From Nostoc sp. TCL26-01 (lineage in GTDB: Bacteria; Cyanobacteriota; Cyanobacteriia; Cyanobacteriales; Nostocaceae), in contig NZ_CP040297.1 in NCBI RefSeq assembly GCF_013393945.1, positions 5,807,296 to 5,871,295 of the forward strand: a stretch of 64,000 nucleotides of DNA. Reading direction: 5' to 3'. Made by a program: the position numbers and the translations under genes. Below the pieces are notes generated by a model. It had not been told where the DNA came from. It made no database searches and saw only the letters and a list, made by a program, of their open reading frames with translations. Shown here piece by piece: positions 9,468 to 18,444 of the stretch. Positions within the stretch are counted from its first letter, which is position 1. Every line of letters begins with the position of its first letter.

Positions 9468-9962
9468 ATGACTCAACTATTTTTGCTAATTGGTCTTCCT
9501 GGTAGTGGTAAGTCAACTTTGGCAAAACAATTAGTCACAGAATGCCCCCAGATGGAGCTGATTTCTACAGATGCCATCAGGGGGCAACTGTTTGGCTCAG
9601 AAGCCACTCAAGGGGCATGGCTACTGATTTGGCAAGAAATAGAGCGCCGATTTCAGCAAGCTGTTCTCACAGAGAAAATAGCAGTTCTTGACGCTACCAA
9701 TGCCCAACGCAGCCAGCGCCGGGAAATGCTCACCTTAGCTCGTAATTCTGGCTTTACCTACATCACAGGAATTTGGGTAAGAACACCAGTTTGGTTGTGT
9801 CTCGCACGCAATAAAAAACGCCTCCGCCAAGTTCCGGAAGAAGTCATCTTACGAATGCACCGCCAACTCCGAGACGCACCCCCCAGCCTAGAAGATGGAT
9901 TAGACAATCTCATTGACGTAGGACTTACCCCAAAGTACGGTACGGAAATTGCCCTGATGTGA
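9468..9962 (+). CDS. P-loop AAA/zeta-like kinase of unknown substrate
   Basis: A 164-residue P-loop protein with Walker A GLPGSGKST at residues about 8-16, followed by an ISTDAIRG motif and a VLDATNAQRSQRRE segment typical of small polynucleotide kinase or zeta-toxin-like phosphotransferases. An Arg-rich lid (ARNKKRLRQVPEEVI) follows. The fold predicts ATP-dependent phosphorylation of a small molecule or nucleic-acid end, but the substrate cannot be read from the sequence. It lies 92 bp after glgC and may share its transcript; no partner antitoxin gene is adjacent. Confidence 0.8.
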   Translation: MTQLFLLIGLPGSGKSTLAKQLVTECPQMELISTDAIRGQLFGSEATQGAWLLIWQEIERRFQQAVLTEKIAVLDATNAQRSQRREMLTLARNSGFTYITGIWVRTPVWLCLARNKKRLRQVPEEVILRMHRQLRDAPPSLEDGLDNLIDVGLTPKYGTEIALM

Positions 9963-10102
9963 TGAGCAGGAACCACACTTGATTTTCTTTATTATTTGTT
10001 AATTTAAAATCAGAATAATTATTGCTTGGCATTATACCCGGCAAATTCAAAATCTCATATCTTACAAAAAAACTTAAAAATATTTCTACAGGAGGCTGGT
10101 AG

Positions 10103-11092
10103 ATGGCTGCAACCGATTTTAAAGACTATTACTCGATTTTGGGAGTGAGTAAAACTGCCTCTCCAGAGGAAATTAAACAAGCCTTTCGTAAACTAGCCCG
10201 CAAATATCACCCTGATGTCAATCCTGGTAATAAACAGGCAGAAGCACGCTTCAAAGAAATCAACGAAGCTTACGAAGTTTTGTCAGATACAGATAAACGT
10301 AAGAAATATGACCAATTCGGTCAATATTGGAAACAGGCTGGTGAAGGCTTTCCCGGTGGTGCTGGTGTCGATATGGGCGGCTTTGACTTCAGCCAATACG
10401 GCACTTTTGATGAGTTTATTAATGAACTACTAGGACGCTTTGGTGGTGCTGCGCCTCGTGGTGGACGACAAACTTACTCTTATCAAACTCCTGGTGGTAG
10501 ACCTAGTGGTGGTTTTGGTGACTTTGGCTTTCAAGATATGGGTACAGCAGGCGGTAGCCAAGACGCGGAAGCTGTGATTAATTTGACTTTTGCCGAAGCT
10601 TTCACTGGTGTGCAGAAGCGTTTTAGTTTAGGTAACGAAACTATTGATGTCCGCATCCCGGCTGGGGCAAAACCTGGAACTCGTCTACGGGTGCGGGGGA
10701 AAGGTCAAATCAATCCTATGACTCAACAGCGCGGAGATTTGTATTTAAGGGTAGAATTTCAGCCCCACTCGTTTTTCCAAATCGAAGGTGATAATTTAGT
10801 CTGTGAAGTACCGATAACTCCAGATGAAGCTGCTTTAGGAGCCTCAATTGATGTACCCACACCCGACGGTTCTGTTAACGTTAAATTACCTGCGGGGGTG
10901 CGTTCTGGTCAATCTCTCCGTTTACGGGGTAAGGGTTGGCCGATAGCCAAAGGTGGAAGAGGTGATCAGTTGGTGAAGGTGGCAATTGTCCCACCCAAAG
11001 ACATGAGCCAACAAGAACGAGAATACTATGAAAAAATTCGCGCTATTCGTAGCTACAATCCCCGCAGTCATTTACAGCAAGTCAAGCTGTAA
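10103..11092 (+). CDS. DnaJ-class co-chaperone without zinc fingers (CbpA-like)
   Basis: A 329-residue Hsp40 protein. The J domain (residues about 8-75) contains the HPD tripeptide that stimulates DnaK ATPase. A Gly-rich linker follows (about 80-155), then two C-terminal beta-sandwich substrate-binding domains including the RLRVRGKGQ and LRLRGKGWP repeats. The Cys-rich zinc-finger region of true DnaJ is absent, so this is a type II/CbpA-type protein, distinct from the dnaJ at 46246. Ribosome site AGGAGGCTGG sits just before ATG. Confidence 0.92.
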   Translation: MAATDFKDYYSILGVSKTASPEEIKQAFRKLARKYHPDVNPGNKQAEARFKEINEAYEVLSDTDKRKKYDQFGQYWKQAGEGFPGGAGVDMGGFDFSQYGTFDEFINELLGRFGGAAPRGGRQTYSYQTPGGRPSGGFGDFGFQDMGTAGGSQDAEAVINLTFAEAFTGVQKRFSLGNETIDVRIPAGAKPGTRLRVRGKGQINPMTQQRGDLYLRVEFQPHSFFQIEGDNLVCEVPITPDEAALGASIDVPTPDGSVNVKLPAGVRSGQSLRLRGKGWPIAKGGRGDQLVKVAIVPPKDMSQQEREYYEKIRAIRSYNPRSHLQQVKL

Positions 11093-11368
11093 GGGACTTC
11101 CAGATAAAAAAATATCCAAAATGTAGGGTGCGTCAGTGCGAGAAAACCTAGCTGCACCAAGAAATTATTCCTACTGACGCACTCTACTGAACTAAGAGGA
11201 CGTTTGAAAAGTCTGTTTCTTTGTCATGTTGAATGCAGCGTAGCGGAATGAAACATCTCGGTATGTGCCACAAAACCTAGATTCTTCCTGACGCTCCGCT
11301 CCAGTCAGAATGACATTTTTATACCTACTGAAACTTTTCCAACACCCTCTAAATTCAAACCTGATTAA
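11093..11368. repeat. Intergenic region with inverted repeats
   Basis: Between two convergent genes. A near-perfect inverted repeat pairs TAGGGTGCGTCAGT (11124-11137) with its complement at 11173-11186 (13 of 14 matches), so it could form a long hairpin ending transcripts from both sides. A second palindromic segment with GCAGCGTAGCGGAATG and TCCGCTCCAGTCAGAATG follows at about 11235-11312. Both look like dispersed repeats of Nostoc-type genomes. Confidence 0.6.
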
Positions 11369-11932
11369 TTAACTAAATTCTGCCAATAATTTTTCAATAC
11401 TAGCATTGTGATCCAAGAAGGAAAATAAATGCTTATAACGCAGTCTGCCATCTTTATCTAATACAAACTGAGCCGGTAAAGGCGCTCCTAAAGCTTGCCC
11501 TACTTGATAAGTTCGGAATACTCTACAACTAGGATCGCTGAGTAATGGCATCTTTAAACCTAAATCTCTGACCACTATTTGACTTTGTTTTTCATCGGTA
11601 CTAGTAACTAGTAAAATTTCTATACCGCGATTGGTAAATTGCTCGTAATTTTCATTTAAAGCTTTAATATGGGGGAAACAAAAGGGACAGTATTGCTTTT
11701 CCGTAAATATTCTTGTAAATGCCAGCAATACAGGTTGCTTGCCCCGATAGTTTGACAGTTTAACTAACGCGCCATTGGTAATGTCGGGTAATTGAAAGTC
11801 TGGTGTTCCTACATCAAGTCTTAACTCATTGCTAGCAGGAACAGGTAAAAAATTGCGAAAGAATCGCTCATTAAATAAACCAGTGAAATCTGTTGAAGTT
11901 AGCATAAACAATTCAAACTTTGAAATTAACAA
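11369..11932 (-). CDS. Peroxiredoxin / thioredoxin-fold protein (AhpC-TSA family)
   Basis: A 187-residue thioredoxin-fold protein likely reducing peroxides. It has the AhpC/TSA layout: PDFQLPDITNG, then LSNYRGKQPVLLAF, then a QYCPFC motif (Cys82 and Cys85) at the peroxidatic position, and LLSDPSCRVFRTYQVG later. The CxxC arrangement recalls PrxQ/bacterioferritin-comigratory types rather than typical 2-Cys enzymes, but assignment to a subclass is uncertain. An internal Met at residue 10 is another possible start. It lies just downstream of the 2-Cys peroxiredoxin on the same strand. Confidence 0.82.
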   Translation of the reverse strand: MLISKFELFMLTSTDFTGLFNERFFRNFLPVPASNELRLDVGTPDFQLPDITNGALVKLSNYRGKQPVLLAFTRIFTEKQYCPFCFPHIKALNENYEQFTNRGIEILLVTSTDEKQSQIVVRDLGLKMPLLSDPSCRVFRTYQVGQALGAPLPAQFVLDKDGRLRYKHLFSFLDHNASIEKLLAEFS

Positions 11933-12087
11933 ATAAACTAAAAAGCCACAAACTTAAACAGAAAGTAACACTAAATTTTAATATAGCAAGCTTAAATCAT
12001 TTGTGATAAACAAGATCCCCGACTTCTCGAAGAAGTAAGGGATCTGTACACTCAGCACTCAATACTCAGCACTCAGCACTCTCTCTT

Positions 12088-12699
12088 CTAAACAGCAGAG
12101 AAGTAAACTTTAGACTTCACAGGGTCAGGAGTCATGGTCTTGTCACCGGGTTGCCAACCAGCAGGACAAACTTCATCTGGGTGAGATTGAACGTATTGGA
12201 TGGCTTGGAGTGTCCGCAATGTTTCGTCAACACTCCGACCGAATGCTAAGTTATTAATGGTAGCGTGTTGAATGACACCATCTTTATCGATGATGAACAG
12301 ACCACGTAGAGCGATTCCGGCGGCTGGGTCTAGGACGTTGTAAGCGGCACTGATCTCTTTCTTAATGTCGGAAACTAGGGGATAATTTAAGTCTCCTACA
12401 CCACCAGACTTGCGATCAGTTTGAATCCAAGCTAGGTGAGAGAATTCGCTATCAACGGAGACACCAAGGACTTCGGTGTTAATTTTTTTGAATTCTTCGT
12501 AGCGATCGCTAAATGCTGTGATCTCAGTGGGACAAACAAAGGTAAAGTCTAAGGGGTAGAAGAACAAGACAACATACTTGCCACGATAGTCGGAAAGTTT
12601 GATTGTCTTGAATTCCTGATCAACAACAGCAGTTGCTGCAAAATCGGGAGCCTGTTGACCAACGCGGAGGCTTCCTTCTATTCCATAAGTGATGGACAT
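12088..12699 (-). CDS. Typical 2-Cys peroxiredoxin
   Basis: Thioredoxin-dependent peroxidase that protects the cell from hydrogen peroxide. The peroxidatic cysteine is Cys56 in DFTFVCPTE and the resolving cysteine is Cys178 in HPDEVCPAGW. A GGVG stretch and a C-terminal YF pair correspond to the motifs that make eukaryotic-type 2-Cys peroxiredoxins sensitive to over-oxidation. Length 203 is normal. The start ATG follows AGGAGAATTAAGTAA on the minus strand, a good ribosome site. Confidence 0.96.
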   Translation of the reverse strand: MSITYGIEGSLRVGQQAPDFAATAVVDQEFKTIKLSDYRGKYVVLFFYPLDFTFVCPTEITAFSDRYEEFKKINTEVLGVSVDSEFSHLAWIQTDRKSGGVGDLNYPLVSDIKKEISAAYNVLDPAAGIALRGLFIIDKDGVIQHATINNLAFGRSVDETLRTLQAIQYVQSHPDEVCPAGWQPGDKTMTPDPVKSKVYFSAV

Positions 12700-12847
12700 T
12701 TACTTAATTCTCCTTTGACTTATGTTTGGTTTACTAGCGTTGTAATTTGAGTCAGGGAAAACTTACCCATCCACGCTGTCACCCTATCAGGTACTCTATG
12801 AGAACCTTTCGGAGAACACAGTCCTCTAGGTCGGGATCATCTTTCCT

Positions 12848-12878
12848 ACCCTTGGGGAACGGCTTTGCCGAACAGGGT
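12848..12878. promoter_or_regulatory. Stem-loop in the divergent promoter region of the peroxiredoxin gene
   Basis: ACCCT (12848-12852) pairs with AGGGT (12874-12878), and inside it CGGC (12860-12863) pairs with GCCG (12867-12870) around TTT. It lies about 150 bp upstream of the 2-Cys peroxiredoxin start and 65 bp upstream of the debranching enzyme start. It could be a leader structure or a repeat remnant. Confidence 0.3.
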
Positions 12879-12942
12879 TATTTCACAGTTTGATTACGAT
12901 CTGTTACGACTATATCATAGTCATAACGATTTTGAGTAATAA

Positions 12943-15066
12943 ATGGCTGATTTAGATACAAGAGAATGGTTGCTCACCAATGGTTTAGGCAGTTTTGCCA
13001 GTGGTACTATTTCGGATATCCGTACACGAACTTATCATGGTTGGTTATTTGCAGCGACGAATCCACCTGCCGGACGTACTCTACTGCTTTCGCACCTAGA
13101 AGCTAGTTTGGAAGTATCAGGAAAAGATATAGCACTGGGAAGCAATATTTGGGGTACAGGGAAAATTGAGCCAGCAGGTTATAAACTCCTACGCTCCTTT
13201 GATATTCACCCTGTTCCCAAATGGATTTGGGGTGCGGATGACTGGCAACTAAGTAGACAACTAGTCATGCCCTATGGTTTGCCAGAGAATAGGGAATTAG
13301 CAGTAGAGAGTGGCGAAAAAAATCATCTTTCCCAGTCTCCTGTGAACCATCGTATATTAATTCAATATCGTTATGAAGGTCGAGAATCTGCCGTTTTAGT
13401 CCTGCGATTGCTGATAGCAGATCGAGATTTTCACCATCAACAAACTAGCAGTGGCAATTTACAATTTTCCCAATTATTAGGACAGCAACAAGTAGCCTTA
13501 CAAGCAATTATCGGCGGTCACTTTGGCACACCTTGGCAATTGCGCTGGTCGCAGGGAGAATATCAAACAAATGCAGTTTGGTACTGGGATTATGGGTTAC
13601 CAGAAGAGACACAACGAGTATTAGGCGATCGCGAAGATTTACATAGCCCCGGTTATTTAACAGTTACCCTCCAGCCAGGAGATACAGTTACTCTCGAAGC
13701 CTGCATGGGTTTTCCTGAAAGGCTACCAAATACCCTTACTGCGGATACCTTCACCGAAGCCGTAGAAGCAGAACAAGAGAGACTAGTGCAGATTTTTGGC
13801 TGGGAAGGGGAGGTAGAGGGACAAGGGGACAAGGAGAAAATTCTTGATTACTCTTTCCCCCCATTTCCCCATCCCCCCATCTCCCCCTCCCCTCATCCCC
13901 CATCCCCAATTTGGCAACGACTATTAAAAGCTAGTGATCAATTCATTGTCCATCGTGCCTCAATTGCTGGCCCGACAGTCATTGCTGGTTATCATTGGTT
14001 CAATGACTGGGGGCGTGATACCTTAATTGCCCTACCTGGTTTGACATTAGTACCGCGACGCTTTGATTTAGCTAAAAAGCTATTGCAAACTTTTGGACTT
14101 TATTGTCGGCATGGTCTCATACCCAATGCTTTTCCTGATATTGAAACCGATCCATCCTACAATAGTGTCGATGCAGCGCTCTGGTGGATTGAAACTTTAG
14201 GACTTTATATAGAAGCCACTCAAGATTGGGAATTTTTAGCAACACAGTTCCCCATAGTACAGCAAATTCATAAATCATTTTTTGGTGGCACACGCTATAA
14301 CATCCAAGTTGATGCTACCGATGGACTGGTGGGTTGGGATGCTCGTGGTGTGGCTCTTTCTTGGATGGATGCAGTAGTTGGAGACGAACCTGTGACTCCT
14401 CGTCCAGGTAAAGCAGTAGAAATCAACGCACTCTGGTATTCGGCTTTATGTTGGATGAGTCAATGGGCAGAAAACTTAAGCCGTCTTGATTTGGGTGATT
14501 CAGCACGTTTGAGCAAACAGGGACGGCGATATACTCAACAAGCTCAACAGGTGAAAGTTTCTCTACAAAAATTTTGGAATCAACAGTTGGGCTATCTGTA
14601 CGACACTATTGATTTGGACGATCGCCGGAATGCACAAATCCGTCCCAATGCAATCATTGCCCTTTCACTTTATCATTGTGGGTTTTCTCCACAACAGGGG
14701 CGTGAAGTACTAGATTTAGCAACTTATCGCCTGCTCACTCCCTATGGTTTACGGAGTCTCGACCCAGCCGATCCAGAGTATGTTGGTAGATACGAAGGTA
14801 ACGCCGAGAAACGCGATCGCGCTTACCATCAAGGTACTGTTTGGACTTGGCTGATTGGGCCTTTTATTCGAGCTTGGCAACGTTTTTATCCACAACAGCC
14901 ATTACCTTTTGATTGGCAACCTTTATTAGATCACTTCCTCAATGATGCTTGTCTCGATTCTATTTCCGAAATTTTTGATGGTGATCCACCTCATAGAGCC
15001 AGAGGTGCAGTCGCTCAGGCTTGGTCAGTTGCAGAAGTAATCCGCCACTTACCTATAGATTATTGA
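12943..15066 (+). CDS. Glycogen debranching enzyme (amylo-alpha-1,6-glucosidase type, GH133-like)
   Basis: Predicted to hydrolyse alpha-1,6 branch points of glycogen. The 707-residue protein has an N-terminal GDE domain (REWLLTNGLGSFASGT, then RTRTYHGWLFAA) and a C-terminal alpha/alpha-barrel domain with YHWFNDWGRDTLIALPGLT, a proline-flanked region RHGLIPNAFPD, and RPNAIIALSL. Residues about 288-323 are an odd low-complexity stretch rich in Pro, Phe and His, encoded by a C-rich repeat run; it sits between the two domains and looks like an in-frame repeat insertion. Divergent from the peroxiredoxin gene. Confidence 0.9.
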   Translation: MADLDTREWLLTNGLGSFASGTISDIRTRTYHGWLFAATNPPAGRTLLLSHLEASLEVSGKDIALGSNIWGTGKIEPAGYKLLRSFDIHPVPKWIWGADDWQLSRQLVMPYGLPENRELAVESGEKNHLSQSPVNHRILIQYRYEGRESAVLVLRLLIADRDFHHQQTSSGNLQFSQLLGQQQVALQAIIGGHFGTPWQLRWSQGEYQTNAVWYWDYGLPEETQRVLGDREDLHSPGYLTVTLQPGDTVTLEACMGFPERLPNTLTADTFTEAVEAEQERLVQIFGWEGEVEGQGDKEKILDYSFPPFPHPPISPSPHPPSPIWQRLLKASDQFIVHRASIAGPTVIAGYHWFNDWGRDTLIALPGLTLVPRRFDLAKKLLQTFGLYCRHGLIPNAFPDIETDPSYNSVDAALWWIETLGLYIEATQDWEFLATQFPIVQQIHKSFFGGTRYNIQVDATDGLVGWDARGVALSWMDAVVGDEPVTPRPGKAVEINALWYSALCWMSQWAENLSRLDLGDSARLSKQGRRYTQQAQQVKVSLQKFWNQQLGYLYDTIDLDDRRNAQIRPNAIIALSLYHCGFSPQQGREVLDLATYRLLTPYGLRSLDPADPEYVGRYEGNAEKRDRAYHQGTVWTWLIGPFIRAWQRFYPQQPLPFDWQPLLDHFLNDACLDSISEIFDGDPPHRARGAVAQAWSVAEVIRHLPIDY

Positions 15067-15089
15067 TTAGGTTTGCTATTTGATTAAAG

Positions 15090-15163
15090 TGGCTCAGGTC
15101 GGAGTTGAACCAACGACCCCAGGCTTATGAGTCCCGTGCTCTAACCAACTGAGCTACTGAGCC
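15090..15163 (-). tRNA. tRNA-Met (anticodon CAT)
   Basis: A 74-nt cloverleaf on the minus strand: acceptor GGCTCAG pairs with CTGAGCC, D-arm GCTC/GAGC, anticodon loop CTCATAA with CAT at 15127-15129, T-arm GTTGG-TTCAACT-CCGAC. The CCA end is not encoded. The base pair closing the anticodon loop reads A31-G39, a mismatch. Elongator Met is the likely identity, but a CAT anticodon could also be an Ile tRNA modified by TilS. Confidence 0.93.
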
Positions 15164-15315
15164 ATGTTTTTCACACATTTCTTAATGTAGCAGACATTTT
15201 TCTTTATGACTAGTGTCTTGAGAGATTAATTTTAGTGCTGCTTAATCAAGTCATCGTGGGATCTTGACCCCGAAAAGATTGCTTTTGGTCGAGGTAGATA
15301 TTTCTGTTATGTCCT

Positions 15316-16152
15316 TTAAGCACTACGGGGAATCCGTTCAATTTCGGCGTAACCACTGAAAATCAACCTTTGTCCTTCAGTTTCTAAACGATTGAGGCGC
15401 ATTTTTACACCATCTAGGTCAAAACGGTCTAAATCGACCATATTGTCTAAAATCTCAGCTAGGGCTAGGCTCAAAGTCTGGGATATTTGCTGTTGGTTTT
15501 CTGGGACTGAATCAAGTTCTACCTTTGGGTCTTTAAAAGAAATTCGGCGGCGCTTTTCTACAGCAATATTTAAACTCATATTCAAAGGGATCAGTTCTCC
15601 CGTACCTAAATTGGCTTGAGCTGATATTCTCAGACGATTTTGAGGTAAAAGCTGTACCTGAACTTCCGTAAAAGATACTGGTTGACCACCAGATAATTCA
15701 GTTAAAGCAGGTAAGGTTAAATTAACTAGCCGCTTTTGCACTAATTCGGCGTTGAATGCTTGGTTGATCCCAGCTTCGGATAAGATGACTTGAGCGATCG
15801 CCTGGGTTGGTTGCTTGAGATTCAATTTACCACCTAAAACGCCAGCAAAGTCGATAGATACCGCATCAGTCTCAAAAGACATCTCCTCCACCGCAAAATC
15901 TCTACGGATAACTAGACCACGACCACTCATTTTGAAACTATCAATGCTGCCTTGCAACAGCTTACTGGAGGGATAGCAACGCACAAAGACTTCTACTGAC
16001 TCGCTTCGGGTAAATAGATGGCGAATCGTTTGGCTGGCAACTGTATTGAGCATTCTCTCGCCCCAATCAGTGCCTTTGGGATCTTGTAAACCAGTAATTC
16101 CGCCGAACATTTGACTTTGGGTCTCTAGAAGTTCTTTGTACTTTTGTAACAA
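15316..16152 (-). CDS. DUF2993 (LmeA-like) protein
   Basis: A 278-residue protein of the DUF2993 family, common in cyanobacteria and in actinobacteria, where LmeA is a phospholipid-binding protein. Visible features are the segments SKLLQGSIDSFKMSGRGLVI and IDFAGVLGGKLNLKQPTQA, then a repeated beta-rich half with RLVNLTLPALTELSGGQPVSF. No signal peptide or membrane segment is apparent. A Met at residue 15 could be the real start. The role in cyanobacteria is not known. Confidence 0.8.
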   Translation of the reverse strand: MLQKYKELLETQSQMFGGITGLQDPKGTDWGERMLNTVASQTIRHLFTRSESVEVFVRCYPSSKLLQGSIDSFKMSGRGLVIRRDFAVEEMSFETDAVSIDFAGVLGGKLNLKQPTQAIAQVILSEAGINQAFNAELVQKRLVNLTLPALTELSGGQPVSFTEVQVQLLPQNRLRISAQANLGTGELIPLNMSLNIAVEKRRRISFKDPKVELDSVPENQQQISQTLSLALAEILDNMVDLDRFDLDGVKMRLNRLETEGQRLIFSGYAEIERIPRSA

Positions 16153-16381
16153 AATGTGAACGATTCAGCAAGTACCCATTGATAGGTTGTGCTGATAGAC
16201 AAACGGGAAATTGCTGATAAGTTTGCGTAAGTCCTAACCAATTATTTTATATTTTGGATTGAGCAATCTAAAATAATTGAAGTGAATGCCTAATAAGCCA
16301 TGGCCAAAGCTCCATACTTAGAGGTGAATCTTAGCATCTAATCCCTCTGATTAACTCTCAAAAATCTGATGCAAAATTGAT

Positions 16382-16804
16382 ATGGCTCCTTTACCCGACT
16401 ATCGCCCCAAACAACTATCTGTAGGCCCTTTAGAAGCAGAAATTCTCAATATTATTTGGGAACTGGGTTCAGTTACAGTCAAAGATGTCCACGATCGCAT
16501 CTTAGCTGACCCTAACCGCGAGTTAGCTTATACTTCTGTAACCACAGTCTTACGTCGCCTCACAGAGAAAGGCTGGCTAGCCTGTGATAAGAGAGGCAAA
16601 GCATTCTATTGGCAACCTTTACTGTCAAAGCAGCAGGCACAGGTAATTAAAGCCCACGAGCAACTACATCGGTTTTTGGCAGTGGGTAATCCTGATGTCA
16701 TTGCCGCTTTTGCCGATAGTCTAGATGAAGCAGCCAGTGAACAAATAGAAGCGATTGCTCAACGGATTCAAGCTGCACGCCAAGCCAGGGAGGAGAAACA
16801 ATAA
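16382..16804 (+). CDS. BlaI/MecI/CopY family transcriptional repressor
   Basis: A 140-residue winged-helix repressor. The N-terminal part (LSVGPLEAEILNIIWELGSV, then VTTVLRRLTEKGWL) matches the BlaI DNA-binding domain, and the C-terminal helices would dimerise. In staphylococci such repressors are cleaved after a BlaR1/MecR1 membrane protease senses a beta-lactam. The next gene, overlapping by one base (TAATG), encodes a matching M56-type peptidase, so the two form a repressor-protease pair. What signal is sensed here is unknown. Confidence 0.93.
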   Translation: MAPLPDYRPKQLSVGPLEAEILNIIWELGSVTVKDVHDRILADPNRELAYTSVTTVLRRLTEKGWLACDKRGKAFYWQPLLSKQQAQVIKAHEQLHRFLAVGNPDVIAAFADSLDEAASEQIEAIAQRIQAARQAREEKQ

Positions 16805-17649
16805 TGCACCTACTGATGATTTTGACTGTTTTGGCAGTTTCTGGAGTTTTGAGGCAGTCTTGGACTCATCCTCAAGGTAACTGGGATCTGAGGTGGCGCA
16901 AAACCTTGTTTGTGTTTCTCTTCCCACCGTTGTTAATTTTAATGACAGCGATCGCTATACTTTGTATGAGTCCTCAAAGCAATATGGGAGGAATGTATAC
17001 AGGTTGGTTGAGCTATATATTAGCTTTCACTTTTCTGACATTTTTCTCGGTTTTGTGTATCAAATTGGCTGTTCAAGGCTGGCAATCTCTACACTCTGCC
17101 CGTCAGTGTCCCTTGGTAAATCATCAGGATCAACAAATTCGCATCCTCAATACTGAAGCCTTATTTGCTGGGCAAATAGGTTTTTGGCAACCGGAATTAG
17201 TAATTAGCCAAGGATTACTACAAAAACTCTCTCCAGATCATGTAGAAAGCGTCTTGGCACACGAGCAAGGACATTTCTACTACAGGGATACATTCTGGTT
17301 TTTCTGGCTGGGTTGGGTGCGTTCTTGCACTGCTTGGTTACCAAATACAGATGCCTTGTGGCAGGAACTCTTAGTGCTGCGAGAACTTCGCGCTGATAGT
17401 TATGCTGCGGCTCAAGTAGACCCTTTATTGCTAGCAGAATCCCTGTTATTAGTTGTCAGTGATGGTACTGTACTAGCAAAATCAGAAATTTGCTGTGCGG
17501 CTTTGGGTGATCACGCAGGCTATCGCTTGGAACAGAGAATACAAGCCCTACTAGCACCACCAGATCCCACCCCAGAACCTCAATTACAGTCTTGGCATAG
17601 TTTCCTATTGGCATTTTTACCACTAGTAGCAGTGATATTTCATACTTAA
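16804..17649 (+). CDS. M56 family (BlaR1-like) membrane metallopeptidase
   Basis: A 281-residue membrane protein with two N-terminal hydrophobic segments (residues about 1-15 and 33-56), another near 65-85, and a hydrophobic C-terminus. The zinc site is HEQGH (His153, Glu154, His157) and a downstream ELRAD supplies the third ligand, as in M56 peptidases. It lacks the extracellular penicillin-binding sensor of BlaR1, so its trigger is not a beta-lactam domain in the same chain. Co-transcribed with the BlaI-type gene through a TAATG overlap. Confidence 0.9.
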   Translation: MHLLMILTVLAVSGVLRQSWTHPQGNWDLRWRKTLFVFLFPPLLILMTAIAILCMSPQSNMGGMYTGWLSYILAFTFLTFFSVLCIKLAVQGWQSLHSARQCPLVNHQDQQIRILNTEALFAGQIGFWQPELVISQGLLQKLSPDHVESVLAHEQGHFYYRDTFWFFWLGWVRSCTAWLPNTDALWQELLVLRELRADSYAAAQVDPLLLAESLLLVVSDGTVLAKSEICCAALGDHAGYRLEQRIQALLAPPDPTPEPQLQSWHSFLLAFLPLVAVIFHT

Positions 17650-17742
17650 GTAGCAAAGAAATAGGAATGAGCGATCGCACTATGAGTTTATAGCACTAGT
17701 GTTGACTTTAGGCGATCATATTCTTGTTCGCGCTGAAATCAC

Positions 17743-18378
17743 TTAAGATTCTGTAATAATTCTCCCCAAATGCTTGAGGATTCTTAAAACTCCAGATAAA
17801 TTATTCAGATATTGTGAGCGTGTAGCAAAGAGATCGGAAATACCATACTGCTTACCCAAGGTCTTGACAAACAAATAGCTACTACCATTGGTTATCATGC
17901 CATACAGAGGTTGTTCTGGGTGGGGATGAATAGCCATGTAAGCTAATGTCTGGGGAATTGCCAACTCTAAATCAAAAGTTGTCTTTTTTGACTCAATTAG
18001 AACAATCCATAATCGATCTTGCAACACTAAAACATCAATTCTTCCCCGTAAAATCTCTTCATTATCTCCTTGTGCTGTAATCTCAACTGATACCTCTGTT
18101 TTAAATTTGTATGGTGCTTGATAGAATCCTGCTAGTTCCAGTAATGGTGATAGCACGACCATTTTGATAGTCTCTTCTAAAAGACTTCCATCTGAAATTT
18201 GGTAAAGATAGTTTTGTCTAACTTGCTCTAATCTTGCCTGCTCTGCCTCACTTAATGCAGGTAAATCTGCCATCCATTCGGTAAAAAATTGACTATCACT
18301 ACTTAATATCAACCCCAGTTTATCTTCGACTTGGCGTAGGGTAGTAATTTTTTCGGCAATGGCTATACTTGTGGTCAT
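17743..18378 (-). CDS. Restriction-endonuclease-like (HSDR N-terminal type) protein
   Basis: A 211-residue protein with a PD-(D/E)xK nuclease-like core: Gly-Arg-Ile-Asp-Val-Leu followed about 14 residues later by LIESKK, matching D...ExK catalytic residues of type I restriction R-subunit N-terminal domains. No helicase motor follows, so it is a stand-alone protein of a type frequent in cyanobacteria. Function unproven. It sits alone, convergent with the BlaI/M56 pair. Confidence 0.75.
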   Translation of the reverse strand: MTTSIAIAEKITTLRQVEDKLGLILSSDSQFFTEWMADLPALSEAEQARLEQVRQNYLYQISDGSLLEETIKMVVLSPLLELAGFYQAPYKFKTEVSVEITAQGDNEEILRGRIDVLVLQDRLWIVLIESKKTTFDLELAIPQTLAYMAIHPHPEQPLYGMITNGSSYLFVKTLGKQYGISDLFATRSQYLNNLSGVLRILKHLGRIITES

Positions 18379-18444
18379 AGTTAAATTTACAGTACTCGCC
18401 TAATATTAGAATAATTCAAGTGTGAATTCAGCACTCCCAACTCC

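Noticed and set aside
12088..15066. Glycogen metabolism operon with glgC
   Set aside because: glgC, the debranching enzyme and the branching enzyme are separated by unrelated genes and differ in strand; only a functional, not an operonic, link is supported.
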